From: Streptomyces sp.
GTDB lineage: Bacteria; Actinomycetota; Actinomycetes; Streptomycetales; Streptomycetaceae
Length of the DNA: 12,315 nucleotides
Assembly (NCBI GenBank): GCA_003519485.1
Contig: DOWQ01000339.1
Span: 1-12,315, forward strand
Reading direction: 5' to 3'
Position 1 is the stretch's first letter, and every line of letters begins with the position of its first letter. The notes under the pieces were generated by a model. The model ran no database searches and was not told the origin of the DNA. It saw only the letters and a list, made by a program, of their open reading frames with translations. The position numbers were made by a program, and so were the translations under genes. Positions 6,073 to 12,315 of the stretch are shown here, one piece after another.

Positions 6073-7331
6073 CCGGCCCGGAACGTGTCGAGCGCCCGGC
6101 TCAGCGCGGCGTCGCCGGCGGCCTCGTGGGCGCGTGCGGCCTCCTCAACGGGTTGGCTCGCAACCGCGGCGTCCCAGGACTGCCTCAGGCTGCGCACTCC
6201 GGCCGTTGCGCCATCGGGATGAGCGACGATCCCGCCGCCGGCAAGCATCAACAGATCAGTGGAGGCGACCGCCTGGTACGTCGGACCAGGTGTGTGCACG
6301 TTCTGTCCCGAAGACAACACGGGCAGCGGTGGGAGGCTGGCGCCCAGCGGAGTGAGCAGACTGCGGACGTTGGTGGCGACGTGTTCGTCCATCTCGTAGA
6401 ACTTGCTGCCGAGCCCACTGGCGTGGAGGTGGTCGGCGCCGGCCAGTCGGGCGAGCTGCTGCCACACTGGGTAGGCGATGCCCAGTCCGGGATGGCGCAT
6501 CGAGGCAGCCAGCCCGGCCCGGTGGCCGTGGATGGGCACGTCCGCGAAGCTGCGGAGCCAGGCGAGCGCTGGCAGGCCCATGGCCGGGATGTTGAGCATG
6601 ACGCAGGTCCCGCCGGCCTCGACGACGAGGTCGTGGCGGCGTCGTATCCCGGCCAGGTCGCCGGTGATGTTGAAGGCGTACATCGTCGAGTGCCCAGTGT
6701 GCTGCTCTGCTGCACGCAGCTCTTCGGTGGCAACCCGCACCCGGGTCTCCAGCGGCAGGTAGGCCGGGTCGGTCATCAGCTCGTCGTCCTTGATGAGGTC
6801 GACCGACGCGTTCGCCAGCTCCCGGACCGCGATCCGGTACTCATCCTCCTGAAGGCCGATATTGGGCTTCACGATGGTGCCGACCAGGACGCCCTGGGCC
6901 CCGCCGAGCAGCTTGCGGGTTCCCTCGATGCCGTAGGCGGGACCCGGGTGCGCAGCAACGAAGTCCTCCGGGAGCTCGATCGCCTCGAGCCGGCAGGCGT
7001 ACAGCTCGACGAGCTCGAAGAGATTGCCCGCGACCGTGGAGAGCAGCGTGGCGATATCGGTGCCGACGTTCTCCATCGGGAAGTCGACGACAACCTCGGC
7101 GGCGGTGACCCGGTCCGGTCGGGCCCGGGAAGGCAACGACGGCTGTCGAGCGCCCAGCTCCCGGACCGAGACAATCTCGGCGGCGTGACGGTGTCGCAGC
7201 CGGTCGGACTCGCCCGGCAGCGCGACGAAGGTGCCACTGGACTGCTCGCCCGCCAGCGCCGCGGCAGCCTTCGCGGGCGCGATCGCGGACTCGATGTAGT
7301 AGGTGCAGCGGACACGGCGCTGATCGCGCAT
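6069..7331 (-). CDS. RuBisCO-like protein (RLP), probable 3-oxo-acid-phosphate decarboxylase or hydrolase
   Basis: A 420-residue member of the RuBisCO large-chain superfamily. Active-site elements in order: TIVKPNIGL with K155 (RuBisCO K175 position), IKDDE with K181, D183 and E184 (the carbamylated lysine and magnesium ligands), HGHRAG with H270 and R271, GLGSK with K310 in the loop-6 position, SSGQ at 340-343 and GGG at 365-367 for phosphate binding. RuBisCO's KPK motif is KPN here, so the K177 equivalent is Asn157. Known RLPs next to DUF1537 kinases are the 3-oxo-isoapionate-4-phosphate decarboxylase OiaX and the transcarboxylase/hydrolase OiaT of D-apionate catabolism; which reaction applies here cannot be told. 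The ATG at 7331 follows GGAGAG; the longer frame extends into the permease gene and is rejected. It lies 44 bp after the permease and overlaps the kinase by 4 bp. Confidence 0.9.
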   Translation of the reverse strand: MRDQRRVRCTYYIESAIAPAKAAAALAGEQSSGTFVALPGESDRLRHRHAAEIVSVRELGARQPSLPSRARPDRVTAAEVVVDFPMENVGTDIATLLSTVAGNLFELVELYACRLEAIELPEDFVAAHPGPAYGIEGTRKLLGGAQGVLVGTIVKPNIGLQEDEYRIAVRELANASVDLIKDDELMTDPAYLPLETRVRVATEELRAAEQHTGHSTMYAFNITGDLAGIRRRHDLVVEAGGTCVMLNIPAMGLPALAWLRSFADVPIHGHRAGLAASMRHPGLGIAYPVWQQLARLAGADHLHASGLGSKFYEMDEHVATNVRSLLTPLGASLPPLPVLSSGQNVHTPGPTYQAVASTDLLMLAGGGIVAHPDGATAGVRSLRQSWDAAVASQPVEEAARAHEAAGDAALSRALDTFRAG

Positions 7332-7375
7332 GTTCTCACTCTCTCCGGGTCTGATCACGGTCTGCTGGTGCGAGC

Positions 7376-8395
7376 TCACTGAGCGGCCGCCGGCTGGGAC
7401 ACCGTCACTGGTTCGGACTCGATGCCGCCCGCGCGGCGCATCACCCACGCCGCGACAGTCGGAGCCAGAAGTGCGGTGACCAGTACGGCGGTGGCCGCCT
7501 GTGCGGTGGCGGCGGCGACGAACGGCTCGAAGTTGGGGTCGGCCACGGCCACCACGGCGGGTACCGCGACCGCGTTGCCGGCCGTGGTTCCGGCCGCGAA
7601 CCCGATCCCGCTCATCGGACCGCGGCGGAGCACGAACCGATAGCCAAGATAGGTCAGCCCTCCGGTGAGAAGCACGACGCCGGCGCCCAGGACGACACCT
7701 GCCGCGCCGCCGGTGAGCACGGTCTTGAGGTCGATGCCGGTGCCGACGGCGAAGGACATGAAGGGGATGGTCACTTTGGGCACGGCGTCCATCACGCTCG
7801 TCCACTCGCGGTCGACGGCTCCGATGATGAGCCCGAAGATGAACGGAACGACGGCGGCCACGAGCGCCAGCAGGGGAATGTCGCCGAGGCCGGAGGCGCC
7901 CAGGAAGATGAGTGCAAGGAAGGGGCCGTCGTCGAAGGCACTGGCGACGTACGCACCACTGTCTCGCTCGTCGCCGTACTGGCCGGCGAATGCCAGCCAC
8001 AACGCGCCGTTGCTGTTCCCGAAGATGGTGATGAAGGCAAGGACGGAGACCCCTGCAATGCCGTCGAGGCCGACGGTGAACCCGAGCACCACCGCAAGGG
8101 TGATCGGTACCAGCGTCTTCGCGATCAAGACCACCAGCGTGGTGCTCGCAGCGGCCTTGCCGCTGCGGTGCCCTGTGATCTGGGCGCCGGTGGCGACGAT
8201 GAGGAGCGCGATCAGAGTGAGGGCACCCTCCTTGAAGAGGGCGGTGGTGAAGCTGCCAATTCCCAGGGCGTCAGGCGCGAAGGTGTTGACGAGCACGCCG
8301 GCAGCCAGAGGGATGAGCATGAGCCCGCCGGGGATCCGGCTCATCACGCTGAACAGAGGCAACCGGGATGGTGTCGAGCGCAGGACCTCGCTCAT
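7376..8395 (-). CDS. KdgT-family (2-keto-3-deoxygluconate permease type) acid sugar transporter
   Basis: A 339-residue integral membrane protein with about ten hydrophobic segments (for example around 22-38, 57-72, 84-107, 112-124, 158-166, 173-193, 208-220, 226-250 and 293-318). Family signatures are RIPGGLMLIPL near 20-30, GNSNGALWLAF at 126-136, SAFDDGPF at 152-159 and GTTAGNAVAVPA at 269-280. KdgT proteins are proton symporters for 2-keto-3-deoxygluconate and related acid sugars; here the position as first gene of an RLP/kinase operon suggests uptake of the pathway substrate. The ATG at 8395 is preceded by a perfect AGGAGG with five-base spacing. It is transcribed divergently from the GntR-type regulator, and the probable operator lies just upstream. 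Confidence 0.88.
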   Translation of the reverse strand: MSEVLRSTPSRLPLFSVMSRIPGGLMLIPLAAGVLVNTFAPDALGIGSFTTALFKEGALTLIALLIVATGAQITGHRSGKAAASTTLVVLIAKTLVPITLAVVLGFTVGLDGIAGVSVLAFITIFGNSNGALWLAFAGQYGDERDSGAYVASAFDDGPFLALIFLGASGLGDIPLLALVAAVVPFIFGLIIGAVDREWTSVMDAVPKVTIPFMSFAVGTGIDLKTVLTGGAAGVVLGAGVVLLTGGLTYLGYRFVLRRGPMSGIGFAAGTTAGNAVAVPAVVAVADPNFEPFVAAATAQAATAVLVTALLAPTVAAWVMRRAGGIESEPVTVSQPAAAQ

Positions 8396-8417
8396 GGGAA
8401 CCTCCTAGCAAAGACGG

Positions 8418-8446
8418 ATCTTTGTCCGTACGATTTGTACGGACAA
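8418..8446 (-). promoter_or_regulatory. Candidate promoter of the permease-RLP-kinase operon
   Basis: Read on the minus strand, TTGTCC (8446-8441) is followed after 17 bases by AAAGAT (8423-8418). The first is a fair -35 match and the second a modest -10 match. The whole span overlaps the inverted repeat, so a repressor bound there would block RNA polymerase. A short inverted repeat AAAGA-CGGA-TCTTT (8410-8423) overlaps the -10. Confidence 0.4.
8422..8446. promoter_or_regulatory. Probable GntR operator: perfect 10-bp inverted repeat
   Basis: TTGTCCGTAC (8422-8431), five bases GATTT, then GTACGGACAA (8437-8446): both arms are perfectly complementary. It sits in the 132-bp gap between the divergent permease operon and the GntR-family gene, overlapping the best operon promoter. 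GntR-family regulators commonly bind such palindromes in shared divergent promoters, so control of both transcripts is likely. The ligand is presumably the acid sugar or a phosphorylated intermediate. Confidence 0.75.
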
Positions 8447-8527
8447 CGTAGGTGGCGGCGATCACTCCGTCAAGGGTCGGCCGTGACGTTCATACGGGCG
8501 CCGAGGAAGTACGGGAGGATGGAACCG

Positions 8528-9373
8528 ATGACCAACAACTCACCCTCGCCCGCGCGCGCCTCCGCCGGCTCCCGGCGAGCAGGAGGCCCGCTGTACGCCA
8601 AGATCCGGGATGCCCTGCGCCAACAGATCGAGGTGCAGTCCATCCCGCCCGGCGCCACTCTCCCCACAGAAGAAGCCCTGCAGGCGCGGTACGGCGTATC
8701 GCGCAGCGTGGTGCGACAGGCGCTCGGAGAGCTGGTTGACCTGGGACTCATCAGCAGGCAGCGCGGCCGGGGCAGCGTCGTCGCCCCCCAGCCGGAGCAC
8801 CATCGACGGGCGGCGCAGGCTGGTGGGCTCGCCCAGCAGTTCGCTGCGAGTGGCCAGGACCTGCGCACCGAGGTCCTCAAGGTTGTCGCCGATGAGGCGC
8901 CGCCCCCGGCTGCGGCCGCCTTGGGGTCATCCGAGGCGTGGCGGCTGGAGCGACTTCGCTCGGTTGACGACGAGCCGCTGGTGTTCATGCGCACCTGGCT
9001 GCCCCGACACTTGTTCCCCGTGCTCTCGGCCGAGGACCTGGACGGCGGCTCACTCCACGCCTGGATGCGCGAGCGAGGGGTCCTACCCTCCGGTGGACCA
9101 CGGCAGGTCCAAGCGGTTCCCTGCGAAGACGTGGTGGCGCAGCGGCTGGACATCCCAGTCGGCACCCCCGTGCTGCTTCTGCAAGGTGTCACTGCGGATC
9201 CCTACGACAACGGCCTGGAATGGTTCTCGGCCTGGCACCGACCCGGCACGATCTTCGACATCGACGCGCAGGTAGCGCCGCCTGGCAACGGCGCCCCCTC
9301 CCGGGGGCTTGACGTTGCGCGGATCCGGACGCTCGTCGAGGAACTCGAAGGCCTGCTGCCGCCTCGCAGTTAA
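8528..9373 (+). CDS. GntR-family (HutC/UTRA subfamily) transcriptional regulator
   Basis: A 281-residue regulator of usual length. Residues 21-88 form the winged helix: PLYAKIRDALRQQI, PPGATLPTEEALQARYGVSR, VVRQALGELVDLGLI and QRGRGSVV. Residues about 100-245 match the UTRA ligand-binding fold of the HutC subfamily, including RLERLRSVDDEPLVFMRTWL and FSAWHRPG near the end. Start: the ATG at 8528 has GGGAGG at 8513-8518 with nine-base spacing; the ATG at 8519 abuts that site and is less suitable. It is divergent from the catabolic operon and is the likely local repressor, released by a pathway metabolite. Its TAA stop (9371-9373) belongs to the TTAA target duplication of the adjoining insertion sequence, yet the protein is unchanged. 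Confidence 0.92.
   Translation: MTNNSPSPARASAGSRRAGGPLYAKIRDALRQQIEVQSIPPGATLPTEEALQARYGVSRSVVRQALGELVDLGLISRQRGRGSVVAPQPEHHRRAAQAGGLAQQFAASGQDLRTEVLKVVADEAPPPAAAALGSSEAWRLERLRSVDDEPLVFMRTWLPRHLFPVLSAEDLDGGSLHAWMRERGVLPSGGPRQVQAVPCEDVVAQRLDIPVGTPVLLLQGVTADPYDNGLEWFSAWHRPGTIFDIDAQVAPPGNGAPSRGLDVARIRTLVEELEGLLPPRS
9370..9373. repeat. TTAA target-site duplication, left copy
   Basis: TTAA immediately precedes the left terminal repeat of the IS1380-type element and equals the TTAA at 10794-10797. It contains the gntR stop codon. Confidence 0.85.
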
Positions 9374-9392
9374 CCTCGCCGTTTCACTTGGG
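9374..9392 (+). repeat. IS1380 left terminal inverted repeat
   Basis: CCTCGCCGTTTCACTTGGG, matching the right repeat in the first 12 bases and in 17 of 19 overall. Confidence 0.85.
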
Positions 9393-9418
9393 TACGGTTG
9401 GTTTTGGGGCGGAAACGC

Positions 9419-9490
9419 GAAAGTGCCTTCCTGACCTGGAGCGATGAACCTTGTCGAGGGGTTCTGTCGGTCCAGGCGGAGGGCACTTTC
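9419..9490 (+). other. Leader hairpin covering the transposase ribosome-binding site
   Basis: GAAAGTGCC (9419-9427) pairs perfectly with GGCACTTTC (9482-9490), and CCTGG (9435-9439) pairs with CCAGG (9472-9476) inside it. The right arm contains the GGAGGG (9478-9483) that precedes the transposase GTG at 9494. Insertion sequences often use such structures to silence transposase when transcription reads in from outside; here transcription would come from gntR. The role is inferred. Confidence 0.5.
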
Positions 9491-9493
9491 TAC

Positions 9494-10753
9494 GTGCAGG
9501 GTATCGGGTCGCGTCCCAAGGTCCATGTCAGTGCCGATGGTTCGGGGGTGGTCGGGCATGCCGGGGCACGGTTGCTGGCGGATCTCGCTGATGCCACCGG
9601 GCTGACCGCCGCGTACTCCGCCGCTCTCAGGCCGCTTCGGCCGCGCGGGACCGGGCACGATCCGGGTTCCCGGCCTGGTTCTGGACCTCGACGCCACGCT
9701 GGTCACGTGCCACTCCGAGAAAGATCAAGCCGCACCCACCTATAAGGGCGGCTTCGGCTTCCATCCGCTGCTGTGTTTCCTCGCGAACACCGGCGAGGCA
9801 CTGTCCGGTCGGCTGCGGCCCGGGAACTCCGGAGCCAACACTGCCGCCGATCACATTGCGGTGCTCGACCAGGCGCTCGCGCAGATCCCCGACGCCCACC
9901 GGCACGGCACCGACATCCTCATCCGCGCCGACAGTGCCGGATCCGCGAAAGCCTTCCTCGCCCACGTCCGCGACGTGCGGAAACAAGGAATCCGTACCTT
10001 CTTCTCGGTCGTATACGCGGTCACCGAGCCGGTCCGCCGCGCGATCCGGGCCATACCCGACCGCCTCTGGCATCCCGCCCTGGATCAGGACGGGACCCTG
10101 CGGGACGGCGCCGAGGTCGCCGAGCTGACCGGCATGGTCGATCTGGACGGATATCCGGCCGGCACTCGCATCCTCGTGCGCCGCGAACGCCCGCACCACG
10201 GAGCCCAGCTGTCCCTGTTCGATCAGGACGAGGGCCTGCGACATCAGGTGGTCCTCACCGACACCCCATACGCCGGTGGCGGCACGGCCCAGTTTCTGGA
10301 AGTCCGCCACCGCGGGCATGCCACCGTCGAGGACCACATCCGGTGCGGAAAGAGCACAGGCTTCGGCCGCTTTCCCTCCCGCGACTTCGCCGTCAACACC
10401 GTCTGGCTCGGACTCAGCCTCACGGCGATCGACCTGCTCGCCTGGACCCGCATCCTCCTCCTGGACGGCGAACTCGCCACCGCCGAGCCGAAGAAGCTCC
10501 GTTACCGACGCTGCACGTCGCCGCCCGCCTCACCCGCGGCGGCCGACGCCTGCGCTTGCGGATATCGGCGACCTGGCCCTGGAGACATGAACTGGCCACG
10601 GCTTTCCACCGCCTCGCCGCTTGCCCCGACCTGCCGGCTGACCGGCAAACCCCCGCCCGCCCACGACCCGGAAGACCTTGGAGAAACCCGACCACCGCGC
10701 CGGGACACCGGCATGCCCAAGCAGCGAAAAGGTCTCGCGCGTCTGACACCTGA
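9494..10753 (+). pseudogene. IS1380-family transposase, internal deletion plus frameshift
   Basis: The gene starts with a GTG at 9494 as VQGIGSRPKVHVSADGSGVV and runs to RGTGHDPG near 9665. There the sequence jumps to PGLVLDLDATLVTCHSEKDQ in another frame, skipping the conserved block between (roughly 80 residues in intact relatives). The second frame continues through KGGFGFHPLLCFL, ILIRADSAGSAKAF and HATVEDHIRCGKSTGFGRFP, so the DDE residues of the catalytic half remain. Near 10504 a lost base shifts the frame again and the tail LHVAARLTRGGRRLRLRISA is read one frame over, ending at 10753. The element is therefore non-autonomous. The large open frame covering 9861-12272 joins this remnant to two unrelated genes by chance. 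Confidence 0.88.
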
Positions 10754-10774
10754 CGATCAGCGGCATCTCATCAC

Positions 10775-10793
10775 CCCAACCGAAACGGCGAGG
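10775..10793 (-). repeat. IS1380 right terminal inverted repeat
   Basis: Reverse complement begins CCTCGCCGTTTCGGTTGGG and mirrors the left repeat. Confidence 0.85.
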
Positions 10794-10797
10794 TTAA
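10794..10797. repeat. TTAA target-site duplication, right copy
   Basis: Second copy of the TTAA found at 9370-9373. Confidence 0.85.
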
Positions 10798-11064
10798 GTT
10801 CTGCTCGCAAGGGCCGTCATCGCGGGCGTGGCCATCTTCGAACTCCGGCTGCCGCCCCCGACGTCGTCACCCTGATCGTCCGCGACGGCAGCACGCTCGT
10901 ACCCCGGCGCGACACCGTGCTCCGCACCGGCGACGAACTGCTGCTCATCACCACCCCGGAAACCCGGGAGGCCACGGAACGGCGCCTGCGCGCCATCGGC
11001 CGCAGCGGCAAACTCGCGCGCTGGCTGGGCGAGTACGGGGACTCGAGCCCGGCCCGCGGACGTA
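10798..11064 (+). pseudogene. C-terminal remnant of a CvrA/NhaP2-type potassium/proton antiporter
   Basis: Only the cytoplasmic TrkA-C (RCK_C) end is left. It reads VAIFELRLPP from 10828 in one frame, then DVVTLIVRDGSTLVPRRDTV, LRTGDELLLITTPETREATE and RRLRAIGRSGKLARWLGEYGD in the next, so a small indel lies near 10851-10859. The parent family are about 500-residue membrane antiporters with a TrkA-C domain that senses nucleotides or ions. The membrane part is absent upstream, where the sequence passes directly into the insertion sequence and gntR. No start or proper stop is visible. It is probably the chromosomal side of an old rearrangement that brought in the catabolic cluster. Confidence 0.75.
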
Positions 11065-11098
11065 CACTCGCTGACACCGCCCCCTGGGAAGCCCGGCG

Positions 11099-11155
11099 CG
11101 CCTCGGGCGGGCCGGCGACCAGCGGGCACATTTCGCCGCCGGCCCGCCCGAGGCG
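11099..11155. terminator. Strong 19-bp perfect stem-loop, probable terminator
   Basis: CGCCTCGGGCGGGCCGGCG (11099-11117) is perfectly complementary to 11137-11155, with a 19-base loop. It has no T-tract, as is usual for Streptomyces, and stands between the antiporter remnant and the LacI-type gene. The octamer CGTACACT lies on both sides (11061-11068 and 11158-11165); the second contains TACACT, a possible -10 for the regulator gene downstream. Confidence 0.65.
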
Positions 11156-11219
11156 TCCGTACACTGAGGCCGTGAACGGGCTGCGGGGAGCCCGGCGGAG
11201 CAGGGAAGGGTGGCGCAAC

Positions 11220-12272
11220 ATGGCGGAGCATCTGCCCGCGCGCCAGCAGGTCAGGGAGAAGCCCCCGACCATATGGGAGGTCGCCCGGCTGGCCGGGGTG
11301 TCGCACCAGACCGTCTCCCGCTTCCTGCGCAAGGACCCGACCGTGCGTCCGGAGACGGCCCGCAAGGTGGCCGTGGCGGTCGAGGAGCTCGGCTACCGGC
11401 CGAACCAGGCGGCCAGGACGATGCGTACCCGCCGGTCCAACCGGCTCACGGTCATCCTGCCGGGCTCGACGGACCGTATGTCGCCGGAGCTGCTCCGCGG
11501 AGCCGCCGACGAGGCGCACGAGGCGGGCTATCTGCTGGACGTGGTGAGCCTCGAGGGCGACGCCGCGGCGCGCGCCGCCCGGCTCGAATCGCTGCTGCAG
11601 CCCGAGAGCACCGACGGGATCCTGTCCTTCACCTCCCTCGGCGAGAGCGCCGCGGGGGTGACGCTCTCGGACTTCCAGGTGCCGTTCGTGATCGACGGGG
11701 TCTACGACGACAAGATGCGCTCGCTCGGCGCGTTCGCCGACGCGTCCTCGACGGCCGACCTCGTACGGCACCTTGCGGACCTTGGGCACCAGCGGTTGGT
11801 GCACGTCACCGGGCCGCCCGAGTGGGCGTCGGCGCGGGGGCGGCGGGCGGTGTACGAGGCGACCGTCGCGGAGTTGGGGCTCGAGTCGTCCGCCGTCGTC
11901 GAGGGCGACTGGAGCACGCGGTCCGGCTGGGAGGCCGCCACGCGGGTCATCGCGGGTTCCGGGGCCACCGCCGTGGTCGCCGCCTCTGACCAGATGGCCT
12001 TCGGGGTGATCACGGGCCTGCAGAGCACGGGCGTCGAGATCCCGCGCGACGTGAGCGTCTGCGGCTGGGACGACTGGGAGATCGGACGCTACTTCCGGCC
12101 GACGCTCACCACGGTCAGCGTCAACCGGGAACGGCAGGGGCGCCATACCGTACGCCGGCTGCTCGCCCTGCTGCGCGGTGAGCCCTCCGTCGGGCCGATG
12201 GACGCGGCGGAGCTCAACCGGGTCATCCTGCGGGAGTCCACGGGCCCGGCGCCCGCGCGCCCCGCCGCCTGA
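11220..12272 (+). CDS. LacI-family transcriptional regulator
   Basis: A 350-residue regulator of normal length. The HTH at 17-36 reads TIWEVARLAGVSHQTVSRFL, followed by RPETARKVAVAVEELGYRPN and the hinge region NQAARTMRTRRSN at 62-74. The rest is a periplasmic-binding-protein-like sensor: LTVILPG at 76-82, DGILSFTSLGE at 132-142, HVTGPPEWASARGR at 195-208, VVAASDQMAFGVI at 252-264 and SVCGWDDWEIGRYFRPTLTT at 279-298. It presumably binds a sugar-like effector. The ATG at 11220 follows GGGAAGGG with about ten-base spacing; the upstream open frame belongs to the antiporter and IS remnants. No target gene is visible in the window; a partner would be expected beyond the right edge. Its codon use and structure look native to the chromosome. 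Confidence 0.92.
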   Translation: MAEHLPARQQVREKPPTIWEVARLAGVSHQTVSRFLRKDPTVRPETARKVAVAVEELGYRPNQAARTMRTRRSNRLTVILPGSTDRMSPELLRGAADEAHEAGYLLDVVSLEGDAAARAARLESLLQPESTDGILSFTSLGESAAGVTLSDFQVPFVIDGVYDDKMRSLGAFADASSTADLVRHLADLGHQRLVHVTGPPEWASARGRRAVYEATVAELGLESSAVVEGDWSTRSGWEAATRVIAGSGATAVVAASDQMAFGVITGLQSTGVEIPRDVSVCGWDDWEIGRYFRPTLTTVSVNRERQGRHTVRRLLALLRGEPSVGPMDAAELNRVILRESTGPAPARPAA

Positions 12273-12291
12273 CCGCCCGGGTCCGCCTGAC

Positions 12292-12309
12292 CGCTCGGGG
12301 CGCCGAGCG
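12292..12309 (+). terminator. Hairpin downstream of the LacI-type gene
   Basis: CGCTCGG (12292-12298) pairs with CCGAGCG (12303-12309) around a four-base loop, 20 bases after the stop codon. A compact GC-rich stem without T-run, consistent with a Streptomyces terminator. Confidence 0.5.
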
Positions 12310-12315
12310 CGCACG

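Larger units (their letters stand above)
9374..10793 (+). mobile_element. IS1380-family insertion sequence, 1420 bp, internally deleted
   Basis: Both termini are present. The left end begins CCTCGCCGTTTCACTTGGG and the reverse complement of the right end begins CCTCGCCGTTTCGGTTGGG, identical at 17 of 19 positions. The element is flanked by TTAA on both sides. IS1380 elements generate 4-5 bp duplications and usually exceed 1.6 kb, so about 250 bp are missing, matching the gap in the transposase. Terminal repeats and duplication still match, so the transposition event is fairly recent or the ends are preserved, but the element cannot move on its own. Confidence 0.9.

Noticed and set aside
6069..7331. 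True RuBisCO and carbon fixation
   Set aside because: The KPK motif is changed to KPN, there is no small subunit or phosphoribulokinase, and the neighbours are acid-sugar genes.
5308..7382. Long plus-strand open frames opposite the kinase and RLP genes
   Set aside because: They mirror well-conserved minus-strand enzymes and show no family motif.
6069..8000. 643-residue extended form of the RuBisCO-like protein
   Set aside because: The N-terminal 223 residues are an arginine-rich antisense-frame shadow of the permease gene; the family begins at the ATG at 7331, which has its own ribosome site.
9861..12272. Single 803-residue open frame on the plus strand
   Set aside because: It joins an IS1380 transposase fragment, an antiporter tail and a complete LacI-type regulator that happen to share a frame. 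A ribosome site and the family N-terminus place the real regulator start at 11220.
10794..12314. 506-residue minus-strand open frame opposite the LacI-type gene
   Set aside because: Arg/Gly-rich antisense shadow caused by GC-rich third positions.
1..12315. CRISPR array, tRNA or rRNA genes
   Set aside because: No regularly spaced repeats of suitable length and no tRNA or rRNA-like conserved sequence was seen on either strand.

Overview
High GC, GC-biased third codon positions, an intact DUF6083 protein and the style of the regulators and insertion sequences point to a Streptomyces or close actinomycete. The window reads as accessory DNA assembled around three insertion-sequence remnants, joined near position 10798 to what looks like ordinary chromosome.

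Region by region: (1) 1-225, the 3' end of an IS256-family element. (2) 184-2476, a small regulatory locus: a divergent Cys/His-rich protein of unknown function whose C-terminus appears to be overwritten by the IS256 end, a short XRE-type regulator, and a DUF6083 protein; three copies of an 18-bp operator-like sequence lie between the divergent genes. (3) 2680 to about 3276, a decayed DDE integrase with three frameshifts whose right end abuts and truncates the next operon. (4) 3280-8395, a minus-strand acid-sugar catabolic operon: KdgT-type permease, RuBisCO-like protein (RLP), DUF1537 four-carbon-acid-sugar kinase, zinc-dependent medium-chain dehydrogenase, and a frameshifted, 3'-truncated class II aldolase/decarboxylase (OtnC-like). 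The last three junctions are all 4-bp ATGA overlaps. A divergent GntR/HutC-type regulator (8528-9373) faces it across a perfect 10-bp inverted repeat. (5) 9374-10793, a complete but dead IS1380-family element with matching terminal repeats and a TTAA target duplication; it inserted exactly in the gntR stop codon without changing the protein. (6) 10798 to about 11064, the C-terminal remnant of a CvrA/NhaP2-type potassium/proton antiporter, followed by a perfect 19-bp inverted repeat and an intact LacI-family regulator (11220-12272).

How the catabolic genes may work together: the permease imports an acid sugar, the dehydrogenase oxidises a secondary hydroxyl (plausibly C3) to a 3-oxo acid, the DUF1537 kinase phosphorylates it at the terminal hydroxyl, and the RLP cleaves or decarboxylates the 3-oxo-acid phosphate. 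This is the logic of the known RLP/DUF1537 D-apionate branch (OiaK with OiaX or OiaT), but no D-apionate oxidoisomerase is visible and a dehydrogenase plus an OtnC-like gene are present, so the substrate is open. This operon is the most interesting content of the window. No tRNA, rRNA or CRISPR array was seen.
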